A stretch of DNA of 64,000 nucleotides, taken from NCBI RefSeq assembly GCF_037126285.1, contig NZ_CP147012.1, forward strand, positions 558,001 through 622,000. Reading direction: 5' to 3'. The translations under genes and the position numbers were made by a program. The DNA is from Bernardetia sp. MNP-M8 (lineage in GTDB: Bacteria; Bacteroidota; Bacteroidia; Cytophagales; Bernardetiaceae). The notes under the pieces were generated by a model. It ran no database searches. It was not told where the DNA came from and saw nothing but the letters and a program-made list of their open reading frames with translations. Shown here in pieces: positions 1 to 8,200 of this stretch (positions are counted from its first letter, which is position 1; every line of letters starts with the position of its first letter).

Positions 1-876
1 GAGAAAACAAAAAATGAAATTATCAGAACCATAGAAAGAGCAAAAGGAGACACAAATATTCCTTTTTGTGTTTTTAAAATTACAGGTATTGGACATTCCA
101 AAATTTTGGAAAAAATACAAGCAAAAGAGCCTTTGAATAATGAAGAGCAAATCAATTGGGAAAATTTGAATAAACGACTCAACGAAATTTGTGAAACAGC
201 TTATCAAAATAATGTTCGTCTTTTTATAGATGGAGAGGAAACTTGGTTTCAAGAAACTATAGACGATTTGACGTATCAAATGATGCAAAAATACAATAAG
301 GAAGAAGCTCTCATTTATAATACCTATCAAATGTATACAGTTGATAGACTTGAAAAATTAAAAACAGCTTATCACAATGCAGTTGAGGGAAACTATTATG
401 TAGGAGCAAAACTTGTTCGTGGTGCATATATGGAAAAAGAACGCAAACGAGCAGAAGAAAAAGGCTATCCAGATCCCATCCAACCCGATAAATTAAGTAC
501 AGATAGAGATTTTGACGCAGGAATGGAATTTTGTGTAGAAAATAGAGATCGTATGGCTCTTTGTGCAGGAACACATAATGAACTGAGTTGTTATTCACTT
601 GTTGTTTTGATGGATTCTCACAATATTAAAAAAAATGACCCTAGTTTTTACTTTGCACAACTTTATGGAATGAGTGATAATATGTCAAATAATTTGGCAG
701 CAGCAGGATATAATGTAGCAAAATATGTTCCTTATGGTGCAGTAAAAGATGTTATGCCCTACTTAATGCGAAGAGCTGACGAAAATACAGCCATTGCAGG
801 ACAAACCAGTAGAGAATATTTATTGATACAGAAAGAAATAGAACGAAGAAAACAAGTAAGACAAATCAAATCATAA
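1..876 (+). CDS. Proline dehydrogenase, C-terminal part (5' end outside window)
   Basis: The reading frame is open from the first base, so the true start lies upstream; the methionine at 106 is internal. Proline dehydrogenase oxidises L-proline to pyrroline-5-carboxylate with FAD and feeds electrons to the quinone pool. Visible family signatures are KLVRGAYMEKER (a conserved PRODH strand/helix), YGMSDN, and the C-terminal block YVPYGAVKDVMPYLMRRADE followed by ENTAIAGQ, which holds the arginine pair and the EN that contact substrate and flavin. About 290 residues are present and no aldehyde dehydrogenase domain follows, so this is the monofunctional type rather than a PutA fusion. A hairpin at 888-935 probably ends the transcript. 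The assignment is firm. Confidence 0.93.
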   Translation, partial: EKTKNEIIRTIERAKGDTNIPFCVFKITGIGHSKILEKIQAKEPLNNEEQINWENLNKRLNEICETAYQNNVRLFIDGEETWFQETIDDLTYQMMQKYNKEEALIYNTYQMYTVDRLEKLKTAYHNAVEGNYYVGAKLVRGAYMEKERKRAEEKGYPDPIQPDKLSTDRDFDAGMEFCVENRDRMALCAGTHNELSCYSLVVLMDSHNIKKNDPSFYFAQLYGMSDNMSNNLAAAGYNVAKYVPYGAVKDVMPYLMRRADENTAIAGQTSREYLLIQKEIERRKQVRQIKS

Positions 877-887
877 AAATAGATTAC

Positions 888-935
888 AACCCTGTTCAAT
901 TCAGAGTTAATACTATTTTCAATTGAATAGGGTTT
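888..935 (+). terminator. Hairpin terminator after proline dehydrogenase
   Basis: AACCCTGTTCAATT (888-901) pairs with AATTGAATAGGGTT (921-934), followed by a short T run, 12 bp past the stop codon. The last part overlaps the left 11-bp target duplication of the insertion at 942-1198. Confidence 0.6.
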
Positions 936-941
936 TAACTT

Positions 942-1198
942 CTATCGTTTACCCACATGTTTTTTAAAAGCAAAAAATGTATTCATTCATTGCTTTTTCG
1001 TCGTATTCCCCATTGACAACGTCCATTTTCTTCGAAAATGCACGCTTGCCAAGGGAAAAACTTAATAGTGGTGTTTCATTTTGCCTTAGCAAGCGTCAGT
1101 TATCGAAGATAACAAGACGTTGATAATGGCGAACTGAAACAGAAATACAGCTCTTTTACCTATTTCAAGCACGTTTCAGACTTGTGGGTAAACGATAG
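942..1198. mobile_element. MITE-like insertion, 257 bp, with 16-bp perfect TIRs and 11-bp target duplication
   Basis: CTATCGTTTACCCACA (942-957) is repeated exactly in inverse orientation at 1183-1198. The 11 bases GGTTTTAACTT lie directly outside both ends (931-941 and 1199-1209), as expected for a target site duplication. The interior has no credible gene. It folds into a long interrupted stem: 1010-1023 with 1116-1129 (12 of 14) and 1042-1054 with 1084-1096 (12 of 13). Each side carries its own hairpin, CATTTTC-TTC-GAAAATG at 1024-1040 and GTTATC-GAA-GATAAC at 1099-1113. The element sits between two convergent genes. A duplication of 9-12 bp is known for IS4-type transposases; the parent transposon is not visible here. 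Confidence 0.75.
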
Positions 1199-1221
1199 GG
1201 TTTTAACTTGTCGTTTATTCA

Positions 1222-2088
1222 TCAATACAAAAGTACGTTTTCATTTTCTGTTTCCCACTTTCGTAGTTTTACACGGTCGTTATAAGGCAGATTTCTAACA
1301 AAAATATTGACTTTTTCATCAAACTGAACCAAACTATGAAGCAGTTGATTAATTTGTGTAACAGTATTTAGTGAAGTTGAAAAATCATAGATTTTATTTC
1401 CTTTCTTCACAACTTGTAAACTATACGAGCTACTAGAATAAATTAAATTAATTGCCAAAATAGACTTCAAAATAATCCTAACGTCTTTTTTTGTATCCTT
1501 GAATCGAATTGAAATATGTTTTGAATGAATTTCTATACTTTCAATTTCTTTTTTCTTTTTAGAGGGAGCAAATAGTTTTTTGTCTTTAAAAAACATGGAT
1601 TTTATTCCTATGGTCATAATTGCCACAAATGTAATTCCTATTGAAAGTGGTGCAACTCCTTTAATCATTGTCAGAAGAATCAAAACAGCAGAAATACAAA
1701 TTACCCAAATAGAAAAAGTGTTTTTTTGATAAAATGAACGCTCATCAACAACTACTGGCTGATTCATAAAATGATTATCTGTTTCATTTGAAAACTCATT
1801 CGTATAAGAACTAGAAATTTTGTCATTACATTGAATCACATACAAAGGAGGGCGAGTAACTCCACTAATTTCTAGCTTTTCACTTAAAGGAAATTTTCCT
1901 AATGTTTCGCTTTGATTGCAATGTGTCTTAGCTAAATAAAGCCACGTATCTTTTAAAAAAGCAGATTTACAAACAGCACAAAACACAATTTCATCGCCTT
2001 CTTTTATATCGTCGCCAGTAATTGGGTCACTTCTATTTTCATCAAGAAATGCCTTATGTCTAGGATTTTGTATTATATGAGTGTGCAT
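1222..2088 (-). CDS. Membrane protein with N-terminal RING-like zinc-binding segment (paralog 1)
   Basis: Unknown function; 288 residues. Residues 18-65 carry the pattern DPITGDDIKEGDEIVFCAVC, then KSAF, W and THC. This resembles bacterial RING-like domains in which the first CxxC is replaced by DPIT and only one zinc site (FCxxC plus HC) could remain. Two hydrophobic segments follow at about residues 125-165. The C-terminal part (about 180-280) is a beta-rich stretch that in the paralogs at 8201 and 9159 has the same layout, compatible with a bacterial PH-like domain. The start MHTHII aligns with the re-called start of the paralog at 8201. The zinc-site reading and the PH-like fold are inference. 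Confidence 0.8.
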   Translation of the reverse strand: MHTHIIQNPRHKAFLDENRSDPITGDDIKEGDEIVFCAVCKSAFLKDTWLYLAKTHCNQSETLGKFPLSEKLEISGVTRPPLYVIQCNDKISSSYTNEFSNETDNHFMNQPVVVDERSFYQKNTFSIWVICISAVLILLTMIKGVAPLSIGITFVAIMTIGIKSMFFKDKKLFAPSKKKKEIESIEIHSKHISIRFKDTKKDVRIILKSILAINLIYSSSSYSLQVVKKGNKIYDFSTSLNTVTQINQLLHSLVQFDEKVNIFVRNLPYNDRVKLRKWETENENVLLY

Positions 2089-2243
2089 AAATCTATATTT
2101 TTACTTTATTTATTCTGAATTGACTAACAAACAGACATTTGTTAGCTATTGCATTTTCGAAAATACAAAAAAGTAAGTAAATTTTACATTTTATGATTAT
2201 TTATCTTGTCTTAATTGCTCTATAAAAAAGAAGGTCAAATAAA

Positions 2244-2280
2244 AAAAGTCTTTACTAGATTATTTCTAATAAAGACTTTT
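2244..2280 (-). terminator. Hairpin terminator of the KTSC-like gene
   Basis: AAAAGTCTTTA (2244-2254) pairs with TAAAGACTTTT (2270-2280). It lies 37 bp beyond the stop codon of the minus-strand gene at 2317-2517, with a T tract on that strand. Confidence 0.6.
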
Positions 2281-2316
2281 CTGTTTTTAAAATTATCAAT
2301 CAAAATTAATAGTATA

Positions 2317-2517
2317 TTATTCTGCGCTTAATTCTTTGCTAAACTTTGAAAGCAACTTTTCACAAAGCGAACGATTCATCAAATGTGTATAAATCTGTGG
2401 TGTAATATCACGAAGACGTTTAGAAGAACCGTCTTTAAACTCAATTTCAAGAGTTTTTTCTGCTAAATTATAAACAGCAGAACGAATTGTTTGATAAGAA
2501 AATGGGAAATGTCTCAT
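2317..2517 (-). CDS. Small KTSC-like domain protein
   Basis: A 66-residue protein. The core, from about residue 11, reads TIRSAVYNLAEKTLEIEFKD, then GSSKRLRDITPQIYTHLMN. This matches the KTSC pattern (a short domain sometimes linked to lysyl-tRNA synthetase or to phage and repair proteins): an opening S, then a LEIEFxDG strand and an IxPxxYxxLM helix. No catalytic motif is visible. It is a single gene with its own hairpin terminator at 2244-2280, transcribed divergently from DPP4 across a 293-bp AT-rich spacer. The role is unknown. Confidence 0.75.
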   Translation of the reverse strand: MRHFPFSYQTIRSAVYNLAEKTLEIEFKDGSSKRLRDITPQIYTHLMNRSLCEKLLSKFSKELSAE

Positions 2518-2810
2518 GGTTGTGTGATTTTAGAGTAAAGGATAAAGAAATTATTTTTCCTAATGGCTAAGTTCCGAGTTAAAGCAAAATACTACTTTAA
2601 TGGTCTATTAATATAAGTATTTTTTTTGAGAAATCATTCCATTTTCATATTTTTTTTTCAACAAAAAATAGTTAAAATTCTATATGTTATTTTTTCTTAT
2701 AGTTGAGAAAAAGAAAGGGTTTTTTGCTTCAATTAATTGCATATTTTGAATAATTAGTCAAAATTTGCGAACTTGATAGTTTATATCCAAAATCAATTAT
2801 AATCTCTACT

Positions 2811-5036
2811 ATGTTAAAGAAAAATTACTTTTTATCCCTCTTTTTAGGGATTTTTGCTTTCTCTAGTGTCTATTTGTCCTCAGAGGCAATAGCACAAGAT
2901 GATAAAAAAACAAAAATTAGTGTTACAGACATTTATTCAAATGGAACACTTTACGCAAAAAATCTACAAGGCGTAGACTGGACAAACAATGGTCAGTTTT
3001 ATACTCGTATGGATGGCAATTCTATTGTTCGTTATGATATAAAAACCAATGAAGCTGTCGAAACTATTTTTGATGGTGATGCTTCCGACCCAAAAATTAC
3101 CATTGCAGAATATTCTTTTTCAGATAAAGAAGACAAAATTTTGATTCAAACGAACCGTCAGTCTATTTATCGTCGTTCGTATGTAGCTGAATATTATGTA
3201 GTTGATACAAAGGATAAATCAGTAAAGAAATTATCAGAGAAAGGTCGTTCTGCATACTCTACTTTTTCTCCTGATGGCTCAAAAGTAGCTTTTTTTAGAG
3301 ATAATAACCTCTTCTATACAATTTTATCAGACATGACAGAAGTTCAGATTACAGATGATGGACTTTTCAATAAAATCATAAATGGTGCAGGAGATTGGGT
3401 TTATGAAGAAGAATTTAGCCTTACAAAAGCCTTTGATTGGTCGCCAGATGGAAAAAATTTGGCTTTTGTTCAGTTTGATGAGAGCAAAGTAATGGAATAT
3501 AATATGCAATATTGGGCTGATAAATCTCAATTATATCCTATTGATTACAAATTCAAGTATCCAAAAGCAGGTGCAGATAATTCTACACTCAAAGTTTTTG
3601 TTTATAATTTGGATTCTAAAGAAAAAAAAGAAATTGATTTAGGAGAAGAAAAAGATATTTATGTTCCTCGTTTGCAGTTTACAAATGATGCTGATATTTT
3701 GGCAATTCGTAGAATGAACCGTCTACAAAACAAAATTGACCTTATTCATGCTGACATAAAAACAGGTAAAACGAAAGTAGTTTATTCTGATGAAGATAAA
3801 GATGGTTATGTTGATTTTGAATATACTCAAGATTTGATTTATCTTGAAGATGGTAAGCATTTTATTGTTTCTAGTGAGCGTACAGGATACAAGCATTTGT
3901 ATCTTTATACAATGGATGGAAAGCAAGTCAGTCAAATTACAAATGGAGATTGGGAAGTCATTGAGCTTTTAGGAGTAGAAGAAAAAGGATTAAAAGTACC
4001 GATGTTGTATTATATTTCTACACAAGATTCTCCTTTAGAGCGTCATTTGTACATGGTAGATTTGAAAGGTAAAAAAACTCGTAAGCTAACAGACAGACAC
4101 GGAACAAACTCTGTTGATATGAGTAAAGATTTTGCTTTCTATATCCTTACCCATGAAAGTACAGAAATGCCTGTCAATTATCGTTTGTATCAAACAAAAG
4201 GAAATTTGTTATTGAGCAAAATTCAAGATAACGATGGACTTATTCAAACATTCAAAGAAAATGACTTGCCTCAAAAAGAGATTTCTTCTTTTAAAAATAG
4301 AAATGGTGAAACCCTGAATTATCAAATTTTTAAGCCAGTAGATTTTGATAAGAATAAAAAATATCCTGTTTTGATGCACGTCTATGGAGGACCAGGTTCT
4401 CAACTTGTAACTGATTCTTGGGCAGGTGGAACAAACGACCTTTGGCACGGAATGCTAACTCAAAAAGGCTATATTGTAGTTACTGTAGACAATCGTGGTA
4501 CACAAGGACGTGGCGAAGCATTCAAAAAGGCAACTTATAAAAACCTTGGAAAGCTAGAAGTAGAAGATCAAATTGACGGAGCAAAATTTCTTGGTGATTT
4601 GCCTTATGTAGATAAAGACAGAATTGGTATTTGGGGCTGGAGTTATGGTGGTTATATGTCTTCGCTTTTAATGACACTTGGAGCTGATTATTTTAAAGCT
4701 GGAATTGCTGTTGCTCCTGTTACTTCGTGGAGATATTATGATACAATTTATACAGAACGTTTCTTGCAACGTCCACAAGATAATCCTAGTGGTTATGATG
4801 ATTTTTCGCCAATTACACACGCTGCAAAACTAAAAGGAGAGTTTCTTTTGGTTCATGGAACAGGTGATGATAATGTGCATGTTCAGAATGCTATTGCTCT
4901 TCAAAATGCTCTTGTAAATGCAAATCGCCCTTTTGAAATGTTCTATTATCCAGATAGAAATCACGGAATTTATGGTGGAATGACACGAATTCACTTATAT
5001 AATATGATGACAAAATTTGTAGAAGATAATTTATAG
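2811..5036 (+). CDS. Dipeptidyl peptidase IV family serine protease (S9B)
   Basis: Removes N-terminal X-Pro or X-Ala dipeptides from peptides, probably in the periplasm. The 741-residue protein begins with a signal peptide ending near residue 29 (SSEAIAQD). A beta-propeller follows, carrying DWVYEEEF at 195-202, where Glu199-Glu200 is the pair that anchors the substrate N-terminus. The C-terminal alpha/beta-hydrolase domain has GWSYGGY with nucleophile Ser611, HGTGDDNVH with Asp686, and DRNHGIYGG with His718. The spacings of 75 and 32 residues are close to those of human DPP4. The length is normal for Bacteroidota DPP4. The gene stands alone and ends at a strong bidirectional hairpin (5061-5097). 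Confidence 0.96.
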   Translation: MLKKNYFLSLFLGIFAFSSVYLSSEAIAQDDKKTKISVTDIYSNGTLYAKNLQGVDWTNNGQFYTRMDGNSIVRYDIKTNEAVETIFDGDASDPKITIAEYSFSDKEDKILIQTNRQSIYRRSYVAEYYVVDTKDKSVKKLSEKGRSAYSTFSPDGSKVAFFRDNNLFYTILSDMTEVQITDDGLFNKIINGAGDWVYEEEFSLTKAFDWSPDGKNLAFVQFDESKVMEYNMQYWADKSQLYPIDYKFKYPKAGADNSTLKVFVYNLDSKEKKEIDLGEEKDIYVPRLQFTNDADILAIRRMNRLQNKIDLIHADIKTGKTKVVYSDEDKDGYVDFEYTQDLIYLEDGKHFIVSSERTGYKHLYLYTMDGKQVSQITNGDWEVIELLGVEEKGLKVPMLYYISTQDSPLERHLYMVDLKGKKTRKLTDRHGTNSVDMSKDFAFYILTHESTEMPVNYRLYQTKGNLLLSKIQDNDGLIQTFKENDLPQKEISSFKNRNGETLNYQIFKPVDFDKNKKYPVLMHVYGGPGSQLVTDSWAGGTNDLWHGMLTQKGYIVVTVDNRGTQGRGEAFKKATYKNLGKLEVEDQIDGAKFLGDLPYVDKDRIGIWGWSYGGYMSSLLMTLGADYFKAGIAVAPVTSWRYYDTIYTERFLQRPQDNPSGYDDFSPITHAAKLKGEFLLVHGTGDDNVHVQNAIALQNALVNANRPFEMFYYPDRNHGIYGGMTRIHLYNMMTKFVEDNL

Positions 5037-5060
5037 AATCTATATTTTTCTGTCAGTTAA

Positions 5061-5097
5061 AATCCTCTCTGTTAGATTAATTCTAATGGAGAGGATT
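5061..5097. terminator. Bidirectional terminator between DPP4 and the RuvX-like gene
   Basis: AATCCTCTC (5061-5069) pairs with GAGAGGATT (5089-5097), with further pairing of TTAGA and TCTAA inside the loop and T runs outside. The flanking genes converge on it. Confidence 0.75.
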
Positions 5098-5105
5098 TTT
5101 TACTT

Positions 5106-5525
5106 TTATTGATTACTTCTTCTTTCCATATAGGTTTGTAAAATCAAAACAGCACTTATTTTGTCTACATTAGATTTATTACGACGGTTTTTCTTACTCA
5201 TTCCACCACTAATCATGGCATCTAAGGCAAGCGAAGAAGTAAAACGCTCGTCTTCCAAAGCAATCGGAATATCTGGGAAAAGAGTTTCTAATTTTTTCTG
5301 AAATTTTACCACGGCTGCTGCATTACTAGAAGGTGAATTATCTAATTTTTTAGGCATTCCTAATACAAAAACTTCTACAGGTTCGGTTTCTATATAATTT
5401 TTAAGATACTCCAAAACTTCTTTTTCGGCAACAGTTTCTAAAGCTGTCGCAATTATTTTTTCAGAATCTGTAACGGCTAAACCTACTCTTTTTTGTCCGT
5501 AATCAATGGCTAATAATCTTCCCAT
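5106..5525 (-). CDS. ruvX: RuvX/YqgF-type pre-16S rRNA nuclease (putative Holliday junction resolvase)
   Basis: RNase H-fold nuclease of the YqgF family, linked to 5'-end maturation of 16S rRNA. The typical opening MGRLLAIDYGQKRVGLAVTD holds the first catalytic Asp. Further landmarks are VFVLGMPKKLDNS (normally VVGLPxxxDGS) and LEDERFTSSLA with the DERFTS block. The frame stays open seven residues further upstream (to 5546), but family members start at MGR, so the ATG at 5525 was chosen, giving 139 residues. The last conserved Asp is in NVDKISAVLILQTY, near the C-terminus. Confidence 0.93.
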   Translation of the reverse strand: MGRLLAIDYGQKRVGLAVTDSEKIIATALETVAEKEVLEYLKNYIETEPVEVFVLGMPKKLDNSPSSNAAAVVKFQKKLETLFPDIPIALEDERFTSSLALDAMISGGMSKKNRRNKSNVDKISAVLILQTYMERRSNQ

Positions 5526-5658
5526 ACTATATTTTTCTTTATACAAATTTTAAATTTTACTCAAAAATACACTAAAACAAATCCATTTTTGTTAAAAACT
5601 CTAATTTTATACTTAAATTTCACTTTTAAAATAAATTTATTATCAAAATATCCAAAAA

Positions 5659-6198
5659 ATGATAAAGCAATTATCTTCAAAACTACTTATTGCAGGAATC
5701 TTATGTGCATTTTATGCGTGTGGAACTCCAAACAATACAGAAAGCACAACAGAAGCTGACTCAAATACAGAAATTCAGCAAGCTGTAAATGCAGAAGCAA
5801 ATACAGAACAAGAAAATTTGGAATATGCTGAAAAAGCAGAAGCAACTGAGCAAGCTATTTCTTTTTATGAAGCATTAAAAAATGGTTTGTACGAAAACAC
5901 TACTGCAATGGTAGAACAGAATATGTACACCAATTTTTCAGAAACTACTTGGTTAGAAATGCTTAAAAAAGAGGCAGAAACAAACGGACAAGTAGAAAAA
6001 TATGCTCTACAAGCCTCTAAATATGAAAAGGTAGAAGGTACTAATAGTGGACACAAAGTAGAGTTTACTTTTGAAGTAACACGAAACGGAAAAAAATATA
6101 TAGAAGAAATGGACTGGTATAAAACTGATAGTCAGCCTTTTTTACTAACAGAAATAGAGTACAAAAAAGAAAATAGTACAGAAGAAGATGATGACTAA
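5659..6198 (+). CDS. Putative lipoprotein, unknown function
   Basis: 179 residues with a lipoprotein signal (hydrophobic stretch, then AFYACG, lipidated Cys near residue 21). A T/E/N-rich linker (about 22-60) follows. The globular part starts with TEQAISFYEALKNGLYENTT and ends with KYIEEMDWYKTDSQPFLLTE. This helix plus curved sheet resembles NTF2-like/DUF4878-type periplasmic proteins; that is inference from the layout. It stands alone, with a terminator hairpin 15 bases past the stop. Confidence 0.82.
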   Translation: MIKQLSSKLLIAGILCAFYACGTPNNTESTTEADSNTEIQQAVNAEANTEQENLEYAEKAEATEQAISFYEALKNGLYENTTAMVEQNMYTNFSETTWLEMLKKEAETNGQVEKYALQASKYEKVEGTNSGHKVEFTFEVTRNGKKYIEEMDWYKTDSQPFLLTEIEYKKENSTEEDDD

Positions 6199-6212
6199 TT
6201 TTTATCAAACCT

Positions 6213-6246
6213 AAACCTATAAGATTTTTAGAAACCTTATAGGTTT
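6213..6246. terminator. Hairpin terminator between the lipoprotein and exbD-like genes
   Basis: AAACCTATAAG (6213-6223) pairs with CTTATAGGTTT (6236-6246) and runs into a T tract. It lies between two convergent genes and can serve both. Confidence 0.7.
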
Positions 6247-6252
6247 TTTTGT

Positions 6253-6819
6253 TTAATTAGAATTATTTTGTTCCAAAATATTGACTGGAAACTCTTTTTG
6301 CAAGAGCTGATACATTTCTTTTTCTTCTAATGTTTTTTGCTGTGCAAAATCTATAATTTCTATTGCATTATATTTCACAACCATTTTTTTAGTCAAAAAA
6401 TCTGCCTTCGAATCATTATATCCTGCTTTGATTTGATCTAAAACTTCAATATAAAAATTATAATCAGTTTGGCGTTGGCTACTCAAAACGACAACTGCTT
6501 TTTGTGGATTTTGTGAATAATTGTCCTCTTTTCCATAATTCATCAAATGCGTTTTGACAAGTTTTTTTATATCTGAAACTGTTGCATTTCTATCAGACTC
6601 AATCAAAATTTTGTTTTCAGAATTGATACTAACTCTCAAAACATCTCTATCTAAAGCTGGTGTAGGCTGTATTTTTTGTTCTTGTTTTGGTGGTAAAGAC
6701 ATTGCAAATCCTTTTTCAGATGCTATTCGTGTACTGACTAAAAAAAAGATAAGTAATAAAAAGGCAATATCTGCCATCGAACTAGCATTAACAGTGGCTT
6801 TTTCTCGTTTAAGATTCAT
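6253..6819 (-). CDS. ExbD/TolR-family biopolymer transport protein
   Basis: Proton-channel partner of ExbB that energises TonB in the inner membrane. The 188-residue protein has the family layout: a short cytoplasmic N-terminus, one transmembrane segment MADIAFLLLIFFLVSTRI (about 15-32) with the essential Asp at position 17, and a periplasmic domain. The periplasmic domain includes VVLSSQRQTDYNFYIEVLDQ, the usual sheet-helix block. No ExbB or TonB gene is adjacent, so the partner must be encoded elsewhere or this is one of several ExbD copies typical of Bacteroidota. Confidence 0.9.
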   Translation of the reverse strand: MNLKREKATVNASSMADIAFLLLIFFLVSTRIASEKGFAMSLPPKQEQKIQPTPALDRDVLRVSINSENKILIESDRNATVSDIKKLVKTHLMNYGKEDNYSQNPQKAVVVLSSQRQTDYNFYIEVLDQIKAGYNDSKADFLTKKMVVKYNAIEIIDFAQQKTLEEKEMYQLLQKEFPVNILEQNNSN

Positions 6820-7072
6820 AAAATTGAACGTTTAAATAATTAAAAAATGAGACCTAATTAGTAATTAATAAGCTGTTTTATATTTATTTTGAAGTAAAAT
6901 CTAAAAGCTCGCTTTATTTTTGAATCCTTTTTTATCAAATTAGTAACAATTCTATTTTTAAAATCTTAAATACTATAAGCAACGTAACTTAAAAAAACTG
7001 CGTTTCTGAATTAAATATGTAATTGTACTACACCAAAAAATTCTACCTATTCTATATATTTAAAAAAAAAAC

Positions 7073-8083
7073 ATGAAAAGTCATAGCAAAAACCTGTGGG
7101 TGTGTATTTTATCTTTATTCACAACTCTCTGTTTATCAAATCATACATTTGCTCAAAATGTAAATCCAGCAAATACTAAAAAATTAGTTTTAGACAAACC
7201 TTTTGTTGATTACAAACCAGTCTACAAAAAATGGCAGAATAATTATATTTTAGATAAAATTGATTATACAAAAGACCGTACTATTTTTCATTTTCGTTAT
7301 GTTTCTCATTATGAGCAAGGAACAGCAACCTATTATGGACCAGGAGAAGATTTAGCATGGTTCTTAAAAAATGACGAAAATCCTTCAGAGGTTTTTGAAT
7401 TGATAGAAATAAAGAATATTGCTGTCCATGATATTATCAAACGTCCTATTTTGAACACAAAAGAAGCAGTAGTATTTGAAACTGAGGAAGGAGCTGTATT
7501 TACCTGTGAAGTGCATTTTGAACGATTGCCAAAAGATGTAAAAGTTGTAGATTTTATAGAAGGTATAGGGGCTGAGGAAAAAACAAATCATTTTAATTGT
7601 CTTGATGTTGAAGTAAAAACTATTGATAACGAAAATTTAGGTTCACTAGATGATATGATTGATAATATCTTAGACTTTGAACAACAAATTGATGGAGTAT
7701 TAGCAGAGAAATTTTTAGACTTAACAAATGAATTAAGACAAGAAGGATGTCATTGTGGTGGAAGTTATTTTCCTCCTGTAGAGCCTGTTGAATGGGATAG
7801 TACTATTGCTATTTCTACAAAAAGGTTAGTTATTGCCTTATGGCTAAAAGAGGGTATGACAACTGATATAGATGGCAAAAGTACACAACAAAGACTTTCA
7901 GAAGCAGGAATAAAAACAGAAAGAGCCTACGAAAACATGTCATACAGTTTTACAGAAATTGAGCAGGCTTTTCGTGGTTGGAAACTCACCCCTCCACAAT
8001 GTAAACGCTTAATGGATGCACAAGTAAAACGAATTGGAGCAGCTAGAAAAGAAAGATACTGGTCAATGGTTTTGATTTATTAA
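7073..8083 (+). CDS. Secreted protein with unknown N-terminal half and C-terminal CAP/SCP-like domain
   Basis: 336 residues with a signal peptide (cleavage near NHTFAQ, residue 28). Residues 35-205 form a beta-rich region I do not recognise, with YHEQG-like and aromatic-rich strands. The last 120 residues fit a CAP (SCP/PR-1) domain: FLDLTNELRQEGCHCGG, then PVEWDSTIAISTKRL (the PLxWDxxLxxxAxxxA helix), IDGKSTQQRLSEAG, YENMSY and TPPQCKRLMD. In canonical CAP domains the last block reads SPGHC and the first helix has a His; here Gln replaces the His before Cys, so the metal-binding tetrad looks incomplete. The role is unknown. Confidence 0.8.
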   Translation: MKSHSKNLWVCILSLFTTLCLSNHTFAQNVNPANTKKLVLDKPFVDYKPVYKKWQNNYILDKIDYTKDRTIFHFRYVSHYEQGTATYYGPGEDLAWFLKNDENPSEVFELIEIKNIAVHDIIKRPILNTKEAVVFETEEGAVFTCEVHFERLPKDVKVVDFIEGIGAEEKTNHFNCLDVEVKTIDNENLGSLDDMIDNILDFEQQIDGVLAEKFLDLTNELRQEGCHCGGSYFPPVEPVEWDSTIAISTKRLVIALWLKEGMTTDIDGKSTQQRLSEAGIKTERAYENMSYSFTEIEQAFRGWKLTPPQCKRLMDAQVKRIGAARKERYWSMVLIY

Positions 8084-8089
8084 AAGTTC

Positions 8090-8119
8090 AATTACAGATT
8101 ACGGATTAAAAATTACGAG
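8090..8119. repeat. AATTACG-type intergenic repeat
   Basis: A 30-base AT-rich stretch built on ATTACGGATTAAAAATTACG. The inverse of a near-identical unit lies at 57727-57756 between mcrB and mcrC (20 of 22 bases shared over the core). Confidence 0.45.
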
Positions 8120-8200
8120 TTGTTTAGCTTGACTTACAATTTACTTATCATAACAGTTGTTATCTTTCCTATTAATTTCTCAAGCAAAACTATTTTCATA

